A stretch of 64,000 bases of DNA from Ceratopteris richardii (lineage: Eukaryota; Streptophyta; Polypodiopsida; Polypodiales; Pteridaceae): the NCBI GenBank assembly GCA_020310875.1, contig CM035423.1, positions 139,571,748 through 139,635,747 of the forward strand, read 5' to 3'. The translations under genes were made by a program, and so were the position numbers. Of this stretch, positions 18,585 to 28,660 are shown piece by piece (within the stretch, counting starts at the first letter, position 1; each line of letters opens with the position of its first letter). Under the pieces are notes generated by a model. That model was not told where the DNA came from and searched no databases. It worked only from the letters and a program-made list of their open reading frames with translations.

Positions 18585-19697
18585 ATGGCAGAACCATGTG
18601 ATGATCATCCCATGCCATATACTACAGAAATAGGTCAGAAGGAACGGGCACTATTGGTGTCCCGATTGATAGAAAATTTTGAAAATGAAGTGGTCAAAGT
18701 TATGAAAGAGGCCAAAATAAAAGGGAAAGATCTGGATGCGATCATGAAGCCCTTCAACATTCCTTATGGACTATTGAAAGAGAAAACAAGGCAATACATA
18801 AAGAAGATAACAGAGAAGGATCTAGATGAGCTGCTGTACTTCAAAGATAATACATTCGATTACAGTCAAGAGGAATTTGAAGCTGCACAACCTGTATGGA
18901 GAAGAAAATGTTTGGAGAAAAATCCTACTTTGCGGGTGCACTGGCAAGTAGCACTGTATTTATTACAGATAAATCCTTCATTTTGCCCAACACCACATCG
19001 CAGAGAAGCAAGAGAATTTTTGGACATGCAAAAGAGTGGTGCGATCAATAAACAGTGGCTGAATTATCCGCTATTTCCAAGTCCACCTCATAATTATTTA
19101 CCGATGGAGGATTACATGGTAAAAACCATTGAATTTTGGCTGCATTATTATGCAAAAGTCCCCGATTTAAATATCAAGATGAAGAATAAAATCATCAGCA
19201 TGATACTTACAGTTTTGAAGGTGTTCAAGCACGCCGCTTATACATTTTTAAACTTCATTGGTATTAATCAAGGCACAGATATCCTCATTTTTGATCTGTC
19301 TGTTATGCCCAAGCAACCCACAATAATGGCATATTATTCTAGGCTTATATCTTTACCAAGTGCATATATGCAAACCTTCGAGGAAGCCTTTTTCACAGGA
19401 TTTTTTGAAATTGATTCAGAAATTTTCTTAAAAATGTCATCGAACTTGAATGCCAGATTAAGCTTCTTTGCTGATCACAGACAGCCACCACATGATGGTG
19501 TGAAAGTAGAACAGTGGAAGCAACTTATGATACGTGAAGCTAATCTGCTTAATGAGACAGAGCAAAAAGTTTACAGAACATACTCCCACCGACTTCCAAA
19601 GCCTGTCGGGGATGATAGAGTACAAGAGGGGGGCAGTGTTGAGGGAGAGTCCAACAAAAAGAAGAAAAGAAGAAGACCAAGAAAGAAGCTTCACTGA
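18585..19697 (+). CDS. Gypsy-2 3' ORF, conserved C-terminal domain (unknown function)
   Basis: A clean 370-codon frame. It has a helical N-terminal region, then INPSFCPTPHRREAREF, QWLNYPLFPSPP, YMVKTIEFWLHYY and TFEEAFFTGFFEIDSEIF, and ends in a basic tail (NKKKKRRRPRKKLH) that could be a nuclear signal. The same landmarks in the same order occur at 44.35-44.9 kb of Gypsy-3 (YNPCYCPVFRRRSW; KWLNYVYLAP; YMISTIRHW; TFEEMFITGFWEYHSEIF). This is therefore a conserved domain of these elements, not random sequence. It sits just before the 3' LTR where Athila-like elements carry an env-like ORF, but I see no signal peptide or membrane segment. Marked as CDS because the local frame is intact; the full ORF is broken upstream. 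Confidence 0.7.
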   Translation: MAEPCDDHPMPYTTEIGQKERALLVSRLIENFENEVVKVMKEAKIKGKDLDAIMKPFNIPYGLLKEKTRQYIKKITEKDLDELLYFKDNTFDYSQEEFEAAQPVWRRKCLEKNPTLRVHWQVALYLLQINPSFCPTPHRREAREFLDMQKSGAINKQWLNYPLFPSPPHNYLPMEDYMVKTIEFWLHYYAKVPDLNIKMKNKIISMILTVLKVFKHAAYTFLNFIGINQGTDILIFDLSVMPKQPTIMAYYSRLISLPSAYMQTFEEAFFTGFFEIDSEIFLKMSSNLNARLSFFADHRQPPHDGVKVEQWKQLMIREANLLNETEQKVYRTYSHRLPKPVGDDRVQEGGSVEGESNKKKKRRRPRKKLH

Positions 19698-20093
19698 AAA
19701 GATTATATCTGAAGACATATCTCTGCAAGAAGCCCCGCAGGGGCACGCAACACCCATCTCTGCATAGAGCCCCGCAGGGGCACACATCAAGGAAAAGCAC
19801 GTAGGAGGGAAGGATGGACCAGGGCTAAGAAGTATCCATGAAGAAGTGCAAGACAATACTTGGCAGGTAATAATCCTCCCACTAATGGCGTGCGTGGCAG
19901 TCCGACTGAATACAACAACCTAGATTTGTGATGTACGGAATACCAAGGGGCAAACAGAAGCAAAGGACATACCTCCGATAAGATAACCAATTGTCTGACA
20001 TTCCTTCTTGCTTCTTCGACCACTAGGTGCATGTATTCAGAAATCTTACACAAGCTACAAACGATAAGTAAAGCCTGTCGAGGGACGACAGAG
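19698..20093 (+). other. Gypsy-2 region between the 3' ORF and the polypurine tract
   Basis: Non-coding in frame. It contains two copies of AGCCCCGCAGGGGCAC (about 19731 and 19770), each a small inverted repeat. In another frame they read EAPQGHATP, like NPPQGHTMP in Gypsy-3, so they may be coding debris. The rest shows nothing recognisable. Confidence 0.5.
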
Positions 20094-20109
20094 ACAAAGA
20101 GGGGGAGAG
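20094..20109 (+). other. Polypurine tract of Gypsy-2
   Basis: GACAAAGAGGGGGAGAG ends at the first base of the 3' LTR. Confidence 0.85.
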
Positions 20110-20992
20110 TGTTGCAGAGCTAAGAAGAGCAAAAGGCAGAGAAAAAGACGGGCCCCAAAATTTTTCCATTCAGACACTTTATTTTTGTATCATAACCATT
20201 TTGTAACATATTTTCTGATGTAAATGCACTAGAGGAGTCCTCTAGATGCATACCCTTGGAGATTAGTAGCTTACCCATGTAAATTAATAGGAAATTAACC
20301 TTTTAGTGAATAAAGTTCCGGGCTCTTGTGTGAAAGGACCATTTTTAGGGCACATGTATATAAGTCAATTTGTGACTCTTTGTAAAGACTTTTTGCCATT
20401 GTGAGAATCAAGAGCACATAATTTTGAATTTGTGTCTTCTCCTCTCTGTATCATCTTCTTTGTGAGCTTGTGTGCATGTGTTATGCTTGAAAAGAGTGTT
20501 TGGAAGTGTTGTCTATCCATGAAAGTCCTTGTTTGCTGTTGTTAAGGTGTGTGTGAAGTGTAGGAAGTGCTGAAGTGTAGGAAGGTCATTCCCTCGACTC
20601 AATATTTTGCTCATAACGTGAAGCAGAACTGTCAGAATTGAGTGAAAAGAACACCATTGGATGCGTCTTCTCAAGAGCTTTGAAATGAATCTGCTATTTG
20701 CTATATTCGGAGTTTGGAGCCGAGAGAAAAGCTCGATTTACTGTTGGCTGCTGCTCCAAGTATCGTGACATCTCAACAGATCCCTGAACCTTGTTTGGAA
20801 TAGACTTAGACTTATTTACACTCTTTGGGAAGCTCATTTGCATTGATCATCATTTGAATGCATGTCTTCATACACTCGGCTAGGTTTTGATACTCCTCGA
20901 ATTGATAAATAAAGCGTGAATCCCCACTATATGCACTTGAGGGGGATCGAGGTATAGTCTCTTTCTCCACAAGTCCCTAAGTTGGTACTTAG
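20110..20992 (+). repeat. 3' LTR of Gypsy-2
   Basis: About 883 bp, pairing with 10307-11187. After TACTTAG the sequence passes straight into minus-strand Gypsy-1 (GATATCTGAGTCACTTGC, antisense of an ASDSD coding stretch), so the last bases of the LTR may have been lost. Confidence 0.88.
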
Positions 20993-21225
20993 ATATCTGA
21001 GTCACTTGCTTGGTCAATTTCTTCCATACTAGGCTCACATTCCTTGATAACCAAATCACACATAATTGGTTCTATGGTGAAAATTGAAATTTCATAGCCA
21101 TATTCATCACAATGTCGTGTCCATTGTTCTTCATCGATAGCAACATCCATTGTGGCTAAATTTTTTGCCGAACCATGAGATCCAAACTCTTCATCTAGAA
21201 ATACTACAGGTACATAGGCTAGGTC
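20993..21225 (-). pseudogene. Gypsy-1 linker downstream of protease
   Basis: The minus strand encodes the stretch equivalent to 36.16-36.38 kb of Gypsy-3, including ECEPS and ASDSD-like motifs. It adjoins 10306 in the uninterrupted Gypsy-1. Confidence 0.75.
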
Positions 21226-21960
21226 TCAAATTGATATATGACTTTCCTTTGCACCCACCTCTCTAGCGTTTTGTCTTTTCTCTTCTTCTAGCATTTTACA
21301 CATCCATAAATGAGTGTCTTCATGCATCCATGAGGATCCTGATCCTATGGAGTGCACTAACTCTGTATCATCCGTGGCTCTATGGATGCGATTCCATTGT
21401 ATAGGGGGCACATCTCTATGAAAGTAATCCTTGCGATTAACTTTACTTGTAACACCTAAGCATTGCAAATACGAGAAATTGGTTCCCCAATCTTGTACTA
21501 CTTGCAACTATCTCATTAATGTTCTTCCCAGAATCATCTCATAGGCTTGGTTTTTGCTAAAGTCACATATGGCAAAAGTGTTCTCAAACTCTACACCACA
21601 AGTAGCGAGAGTTATCCCTTCTAGTAGTTGTAGTGGTCTCTCTATGTGACCATCGACCATCTGTAATTTCATTCTTGTTGGGATGAGTGCCGGCTTGCCC
21701 CAATGCTTCCATAGGGAAGTGGTAGCAATGGCAACTCTTGCACCTGAGTCCAAAATAGCCTTGATTGTGTAACCCTGATGAGTGATAGGGAGATAGGTGT
21801 TTCCTTCTTCTCCTTTGCTCATGTCTTCCATCTTATCTAAGGGTATTTTTGGCACCGTTCTATGTGATCCTACCTGGGAATGATATTTAGCTACTTTTGG
21901 GACTTGGTTGGCTATGTGTTTCCACAATTCTAGCTTAACCTTGAGTCACTCCTCTAAAGT
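21226..21960 (-). pseudogene. Gypsy-1 retropepsin 1
   Basis: The minus strand reads NTYLPITHQGYTIKAILDSG, then ARVAIATTSLWKHWG (active site DSGA, about 21760), and EMILGRTLMR near 21510. The downstream part MQVVQDWGTNFSYLQ...SWMHEDTHLWMCK (21507-21226) is in the same order as in Gypsy-3, where there is no stop between. The protease core is well preserved, but a stop follows TLMR. Upstream, a LEELL-like stretch is broken. Confidence 0.85.
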
Positions 21961-24900
21961 GAGATTGCACTGCACTTTAGTGTTCTTTACTACGTTTGTA
22001 TTTCTAGGCAAGATAGATTCATCGTTACTTACCATGAACATCGGTGCTCTTAGATAGGTGGACTTTTCTTCCCATGGACCTGTGAAACGAGGCAATTCTT
22101 GTAAGGAATTAAACTCAAAGTCTAATCATTCACTCAGCTGGGCATCCTCTTGTTCTCCATAAATAGATAGAATATCTTGTGGGAATTGATCATGTAAGTC
22201 ATCTAGAAGTTCAATGGGGGGAGGATTTTCACTTTCCTTTGCCAATTTCTCTTTTCAAATCTCTCTTAGGAATTCTTCCGAGTATTGATTTAAAGGAGCA
22301 AAGGTTCCTAACTCAATGGATTTAGGAACATAAGCATCCTTGGGAGGAAGGCTTATCCTTTTACTTCTGATGTTACTCACTTGAGATGTAGTTCGCCTTC
22401 CTGACTCTGCTATCATCTTTTCCAATATTTCTAATAATCCATTGAAGTGTAATTATGTTTTGGCTGAGTTGGTACAATTGAATAGACGCCTCAAACATGG
22501 TTTGAGCCAATTCTACCATTTTTGCACAAAGCTTGTTTCTTTCAATTTCTAGGTCAGCTCTAGGGTAACACTTTTCATGATCTATCACATTTGGCCCTTC
22601 TTGGATTCAAGCCTCATATGCTTTCAGCATCATGTCTAAGTCCTCAGGAGTGGGATCTGCTAAGACTGATCCTACTCTAGGTGGTGGTGGGATTACATGA
22701 GGTTGATTAGATGGTGATGGGGATGGTGGTGCTATGTGAAAGTGCGTTTGAGATGCAAGTTTGATTATCTTGGCTTTTGTTTCTCTTAGGCCTTCCTCAA
22801 GTTCGCTCATCTTCTTCAACCATTGTATCTTCATTCTCTCATAGCTTTTTTTCCAAGCTCTTGTCCTTTTCTTAGTTAGGCTCCGAGTCTTACTAGCCTC
22901 TGAACTCTTTTCCTCACATAAGCCTTGGTGCTATTGTAATGCCTGAGCTCTAGTCACCACTTGCACTAGGGTAGTGGAAGTTACACTTCCATTAGAATCT
23001 ATCACTAACCCAATGATGTTGATAGGAGTGATCTTCGGCCCGTTGTTTGGGTTCTTAGGACAATCTCATAAGAGGTGCTCTTTCTCACAATCTGGACAAA
23101 AGCCTTGAATTAACATTGGTTGGGGTTACATACGTGTAGGTATAGGGCAATCACAAATGAAATGATCTCCCAGACATCTATAACATGGTCCTCTAGGTGC
23201 TAGGGGTCTTATCTATCTAGGTTGGGGCCTAGAGTTAGGATTTGCATACATGACATTAGCGTATTTTGGCTCCCAAATTGGCTTGCTAGGATTTTCATAA
23301 GGGTCAATCCTGTTATGTTCTAGTGACTCCATATAGTAGGTTGGTGGACTATCCATATGGGCTGAGTCAAAACTATGATTGTTTGGGTCACTCTCTGAAA
23401 TCACTGGTGATGCTAGCACTAAGGCTCTATTCAAATTTCTTTGGTAGCTGTATATCTCACTAGGATCACATTGGTTGGAGGTGGAGGTTGTTGTAATATC
23501 CATCATTGACCTCCCTATGGCGCAATATTGGTTGTTAGGGTTCACTTGGGGTTGAGCCATGATTAAGCACACATTAGCCATGTGGTCTCCTCCATGGGTA
23601 TAACATCATTTCATTGGGGCAAATCTACATGTTTGCTTGCTAGAGACTCCTAACTTTTGAGCTACCTTCTTTGTCAATTTGTCAATAGAAGTAGGGGGTT
23701 TGGATATGAGGCTAGTGGAACTATCTATATCTTTGTAAATCTTAGAGAGATCTAGTTCCTCACCTAGGTTTTCCTCAATATCTATGCACATGCGTATGAA
23801 TTGCTCTATGGTTCTTGGTTCCTTTCGATATATGTAGGATCTCAATTTAGCACTCAACAATCCATCTAGGAGAAATGCCACTTGTTTGGCTGGCATGGGT
23901 AGCTTTGGCATTGGGCATCTCTCTGAGTATTGCCTAAATCTTCTTCCTATGAGTCTCACTGTCTCTTGAGGTGTTTTTCTAAAGCTATGTATCAATGATG
24001 AAATTTTGTGCCTTATGCTGCTCTTAGAAAACTCCGAGATTAAGGCTTCTAGAAATTGGTCTATGTTCATGAATTGTGTCTGGTGTAGTGGTTGAAACCA
24101 CGTAAGAGCCATTTTCTTGAGTGTTAGACCAAAAGCACTGTATTGCATGAGCAAGTCATCAACTTGCTCAGCTCTCAAGAGTTGCCTAAATTGTGCCACA
24201 TGATCATATGGGTCTCCTATACAATCCAAATAGTTCTTCATGGACTTAACAATTATGTAGGTCTCAAGATCCTAGGGTGTTCTCTACGCCTTGGTAGAGG
24301 GAATTCATCTGAATTTCTTTGATTCATTGGGCATTTATGCCTCTTTTTTTCATTCTATTCATTTTTGTTCCCATTCTTTCTCTTCCCATTGGGTTTGCAA
24401 AGCTTACCTTGGGTCTAGCTCTACTCCTGTCCCTCTGAGCTCCATGAGGTTGGGATGTTCCAACTCCTTGGTGACCATAAGAGACATTGAATCTTGGTTG
24501 GGGAAAAACAAATTCAGCCTTCCAAGTGTAAGCATTCCTATCGAGTTTTGTTACATGAACACTCTCTCTAATGTGTTGTCTAAATAGACCACTTTGCCTG
24601 GGTTATCAAGATATTTCAATTCATATATCATCGTGTTTCCTACTTTGCTAGGTTGATCGGTCTTAAACATGTAAAAGGATTCATCTGTCTCCCTTTTCTA
24701 GAACAATTCTACATTTTGTGGGGAATCCATTCTGTTATGAGTATTTTGGTTAAGACTGATTTTCCTCTAGGGGTTCTTGGATCTCCTCCTAAATTCTTTT
24801 GACCTACGTCACCTATTTCAGTCTCTCGGATTACATTGCCAAATTCTTATGTTCTATCTAGCTTGTTGGTAACTACATACATGGTTCCTTCTTTATCAAT

Positions 24901-25266
24901 GTATGAACCATCTTCAAATTTGACTACTGGGTGTTCTAGTCCAAAAGGTTTTTTTGGTTTTTTAATTTGGACAATAGATCTTCTCAGACCATCCTCAAAG
25001 ATGTGTGCACCTAATTGATTGGTCTTGATATATTCCAGTTCAGTCTTGTATGGCCCTTCTGGTTTCTCTAGGTATGCCACTCCTGAGCTATCTACTGGTC
25101 TTTCAATGCTATATGACATCTCAAAGTCACTTGTTTCTAAACTTAGAAGGTATGAGTAATCACTCAATAGCTGGGCCCATGACCTCGATGTATGATTGTG
25201 ACTAGCTTTAGAAGACGTAATGCTTTGTCTATCTCATGCATTATATCTTCTTGACCTAAGGTTCAT
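21961..25266 (-). pseudogene. Gypsy-1 gag
   Basis: Minus-strand gag from a MNLRSRR-like start at 25266. It continues through SGVAYLEKPEGPYKTELEYI (about 25080) and FEDGSYIDKEGTMYVVT, then the gag core (MKNYLDCIGDPYDHVAQFRQ to DIEENLGEELDLSKIY, 24241-23740). After that come CCHC relics (about 23600-23570, 23180 and 23090-23050), a charged helix (23000-22600), and ADPTPEDLDMMLKAYEA followed by the YPRADLEIER helix. Multiple stops and frame changes split it. Each landmark lines up with Gypsy-3 gag at 31.9-35.1 kb, showing the two are one family. Confidence 0.9.
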
Positions 25267-25355
25267 AAGCCTTGACTTTTATCCCAATTTTCCTAAGTAC
25301 AACCTCATTGAAAAGTTCTTTTGTATTAGTCACTTGTTCTTTTTACTTTTCTCCA
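25267..25355 (-). other. Gypsy-1 leader remnant before gag
   Basis: On the minus strand AAGTGACTAATACAAAAGAAC and CAATGAGGTTGTAC match the last part of the Gypsy-3 leader (31.82-31.87 kb). The rest of the leader, about 1.6 kb in Gypsy-3, is missing and replaced by a Copia fragment. Confidence 0.7.
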
Positions 25356-25736
25356 TAGCGACTATTGAGTGTGTGTGGCTTAGATGCCTTATGGCTAATT
25401 TGGGTGTTGGTCACTCTTTTGCCACCACCATCTTCACTGACAGTCAGAGCGCATTGGCAATTGCGAGGCACCCTATGTTCCATGCTCACACTAAGCACAT
25501 TGAGGTGCATTATCACTATGTCAGGGAGAGGTTCTCTACTGGAGAGATTAGCTGGGGGTGCCCACATAGGAGAACATTGCAGACCTTTTCACGAAGGCTC
25601 TGCCTGGGGAGAAGTTTGAAGCTTTTCGCAAAGCTTTGGGCTGACTTCCTTTTGTGGAGTGATTTCCACATAGCTTGGCACTTCCTTATACATGAGTGCC
25701 AACTCCTTGTTCACCACATCACTCTGAGGGGGGATT
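25356..25736 (+). pseudogene. Copia-B family RNase H, C-terminal end
   Basis: Plus-strand frame with TIECVWLRCLMANLGVGHSF, the IFTDSQSALAIARHPMFHAH segment and VHYHYVRERFSTGEI, the C-terminal half of Copia RNase H. The frame then runs out through a GEKFEAFRKALG-like tail. It is followed directly by a polypurine tract (GAGGGGGGATT) and an LTR. Everything upstream in the Copia element is missing. Confidence 0.88.
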
Positions 25737-25965
25737 TGTTGATATATTTAGGTAGTGATGTGTGTGAACGGTCTAGGACGGCCGAGGCACTTTTTTCCCT
25801 CTTTAGGAGGTTTTTTCCCTCTGCTTGTATATACGCCTATTGCCCTAACGGGCTACTTATGTTTGTACATTCTCTAGTAATACGTTCAGTATTGTGTGTT
25901 GTGGTCCAAGCTTCTTCTTCTTCCTTGTGCTAGTCCTGTGCTTCCGCAGACGTCTAACTCCAACA
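25737..25965 (+). repeat. Copia-B family 3' LTR
   Basis: 229 bp, TGTTGATATA to CTCCAACA, the same length as and clearly related to 46859-47087. It has TATATACGCC in the middle as a TATA candidate. It abuts the decayed Gypsy-1 leader at 25966. Confidence 0.9.
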
Positions 25966-26148
25966 ATGACCAAAATGGTGAAGATGATGATGGAAGGAGA
26001 TGAAGAGTAGAGATGGTGGTGGTGATGATGAAGGAAGTAGAAAAGTAAAAAGTAAGAGATTACCCATGATTCCAATGTCATGCCTCTACACCTTACCATT
26101 ACACCCTCATCCTCAAAGCTCAATCCCTGAAATCAATGCCAAATTTGG
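25966..26148 (-). other. Gypsy-1 leader start and decayed primer-binding site
   Basis: On the minus strand TGGCATTGATTTCAGGGA (26141-26124) is a decayed version of the TGGTGCCGTTGCCGGGGA site of Gypsy-3. It is followed by GAGCTTTGAGGATGAG and the GGTAATCTCTT stretch as in Gypsy-3, then CATC/CACC microsatellite. Confidence 0.75.
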
Positions 26149-26440
26149 TGTCAATATAGCACAATGTCAAGTACCAACATGAGGAGATCCACCTCATAAT
26201 TGTCAATCTCGGAAGACATAAGGAGGGTATGACGACCACGAGCAAGTGAGATGCACAAGTGAGTGAGTGAGAAGCACATAAGCATGCACACATATATACA
26301 CACACACATAGCAAGACAAAGAGATGGAGAAATGGAATCCTTAATTAGACAAAAAACAAGATTACAAGCTCTTTTGTTCACATCAATTCCCAATTTGCTA
26401 ACCTCAAAACTGAGCTCTCTAGCTCCGATGATTCTCTCCG
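26149..26440 (-). repeat. Gypsy-1 5' LTR, partial
   Basis: The minus strand matches the last ~290 bp of the Gypsy-3 LTR: GAGCTAGAGAGCTCAGTTTTG, the TGTGTGTGTATATATG-type stretch, CTTCTCACTCAC, TTGCTCGTGGTCGTCAT and the LTR end TTGACA. The first half of the LTR is not recognisable upstream of 26440. Confidence 0.75.
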
Positions 26441-26600
26441 ATGACTTCATTGCCTTGTAACACCACCTTGACTGCCCTGGCTGCTACCAATAGGGTGGAC
26501 TCCATGTGTGACTATAGTTTGAGATTCATGAGAACTCCCTTTGAGACCAAAGAAGCTTTTTTAGATAATATAGAAGCCTTTGATGCAACACACAAAAATA
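26441..26600. other. Unassigned spacer
   Basis: Between the Gypsy-1 LTR and a decayed Gypsy relic. An open frame starts here (26441-26710), but its first part has no recognisable feature. Confidence 0.4.
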
Positions 26601-27910
26601 ACAAAAAGAAGAAGAGGTCCAAGTATTCCAAGTTGAAAAAACAGAGAGAAACGCTAGGTTCAAAATTAGATCTGAAAAAAAAAACAAGAAGATGTGAAAT
26701 TAGTATTTGACTCTCCAAAGAATTTTAAGAAATATCGAGTGGAGGATAAGAAAATAACTATAATAATTCCTAAGGTAGAGGCTTTCATAGGAGTAATGTA
26801 GCACAATAAAGAACATATAGAGAATGTGGTAGCAATAATTGCAAATAGGGGAGTGGTTCACCTACTTAGGTAGTGATGTGATGAGTGATGAGGAACATAG
26901 CTTAATACAATTGTTGAGAGCATATCAAGTTTTCTTTGCATCGAACTACATTGAAATTAAAGGAGTGTACCCAAGCAATTTTTCTTATCTAATTAGAATG
27001 GTTGTAGACACAACTTTAACAAAGTAAAGACCATACACATACAATTATACTTATTCTACAAAATAGAGAAGGAAATTGACAAATTTCTAGCCCATAATTT
27101 CATATATGAGATTGAGCACATGGAATGGGCATCACCCATCATGGTAGTCTGTAAGAAGAATGAGAAATTAAGAGTATAAATTAGCTATAAAAAGGACCGT
27201 GAACCAATTTGAGATGGTTGTCCACTTTCAATCATTGACCATTTATAGTAATGAGTTTTTCATAAGGAATGTTATGGATTTCTTAATGGGTTCTTAAGGT
27301 ACCATCAAGTGCCTAGAGCGCTCGAGGACCAACATTACATATTTTTTTCGATTGAGTGGGGAAGATATGCATTTTGAGTAATGTCTTTTGGGTTGATAAA
27401 TGCTTCTAGCACCTTCCAAAGATTAATATATCATGTTTTCAATGATTTCTTATGCAAGAGCATGGAATTCTACATAGATGATTTATGCTCTTACTTTGAG
27501 AAGCCATTCTAACACATCATGATTCTACAAAAGATGTTTAATCAATGCAAAAAATTGCATTGAATCATGATGTGCATATGTAGAAAAGTGCATATGCATG
27601 GTATGAAAAGGAAAAACCCTTTGTCATATTGTTTCAAAGAATGGCATATCCATGGATGAGGCAAAAAACAAGGTTATACTCAATTTATCTCAACCAAAGA
27701 ATGCCAAGGAAGTTGAATATTTCATGGGATACTACATATATTATCAACATTTTGTACAGATTTGTGCAATGATAGCCAAATCACTTTATGGAATCCACAT
27801 GCCGTTTTGAGTGGACAAACCAATGCAAAGGAGTCTTGAAACTCATAAATGGTTGAACATTGCTCCTATCTTGAGGGTTATTTATTGGAATCACCCATTC
27901 CATTCGAGCA
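26601..27910 (+). pseudogene. Decayed Gypsy linker and reverse transcriptase
   Basis: Plus-strand relic of the same Gypsy family. A Lys-rich stretch is followed by a SPKNFKKYRVEDKKI segment (compare PENFKKYEIDDRRV), then RT pieces: YEIEHMEWASP (about 27108), a VPKKNG-like stretch, FFDGF-like, MSFGLINASSTFQRL, then EFYIDDLCSYF (YVDD changed to YIDD, about 27470). It ends near 27900 at APILRVIYWN. Many stops and frameshifts make this the oldest Gypsy copy in the window. No LTRs belonging to it were found. Confidence 0.8.
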
Positions 27911-28580
27911 AAAAATGAGCATAAAGAGGCTACTTGCTAATGAGGGATTAAGAAAATCAACAAATAGGGCATTTCCATGTGCACACAAATATAAGATTCC
28001 TATCTCATTAAATGTGATATCTTTTTTCATACATAAATGGATATTTTTGCACATCACACAATGCAAATATGTATATTTTGAGAAAAAAGATATTTGAAGA
28101 GGCAAAATATTTTTGATTTCACAAAACTCTATGATTTTTTAGTCACACTTGATACATCAAATCAAGAGTTTGTGAGTTGAGTTTTTCCATGTGTACATCA
28201 AAATTTATTTGTCTACAAATACTCATGAAGTTTGTGAGTCTTGATTGTTTGCTTTGAACAATATCTATTCTCTAAAAGTTTGAATGGATTCTACTTCTCA
28301 TTATGCTTCCAATCGCATAACCTCATGTCAAGTTTTCAAGAGAAGAGAGGATTCCTTATGTAAACCTCTTTCTGTGCAGATAAATGATTGGGTGACTATG
28401 ATTTTAAGTGTAGAGGTGCCCATAAAATGAAGCAAGCTAAAAGAGATGACACAAAGAATCATTGGAAAAGTCATATTCTCCATTTCAAATTAAGAAGTCA
28501 TGGATAGTTTCCAAGAGTTCAACATCTATACAGTGCTAAGGATCTAGTACTAAACAATCGTTTGCATTTTCCATCGTATT
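27911..28580. other. AT-rich stretch without recognisable feature
   Basis: No frame with a recognisable product, no repeat pair and no RNA gene seen. It may be host intergenic DNA or very old transposon sequence. Confidence 0.5.
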
Positions 28581-28660
28581 GTAAGTGAAGTTTTAAAATG
28601 AAGCTCTTTTAATCGTTTCTTTTTTTTTTGTTTTACAAGATATTTGTTTTTGTATTGTAG

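Larger units (their letters stand above)
10307..20992 (+). mobile_element. Gypsy-2: large non-autonomous Gypsy element without RT or integrase
   Basis: LTRs 10307-11187 (possibly to 11196) and 20110-20992 start TGTTGCAGAG. A TGGCGCCGTTGCCAGGGA primer site follows the first and a polypurine tract precedes the second. Inside are an ATCG-rich leader, a broken gag, PR1, an inverted segment and a long 3' ORF. RT, RNase H and integrase are absent, so movement would have needed a helper such as Gypsy-4, whose leader and gag are very similar. The 3' LTR end does not reach a CA and no clean target duplication was found, so the outer ends are uncertain by a few bases. Confidence 0.88.

Noticed and set aside
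19731..19790. Two GCCCCGCAGGGGC hairpins as possible terminators
   Set aside because: The stem is only five base pairs with no T-run, and in one frame the repeats encode a peptide like one in Gypsy-3, so they are probably coding debris.
25220..25933. Single 237-codon protein across 25220-25933
   Set aside because: The frame runs through antisense Gypsy-1 leader, Copia RNase H and an LTR. Only the RNase H part is real coding sequence.
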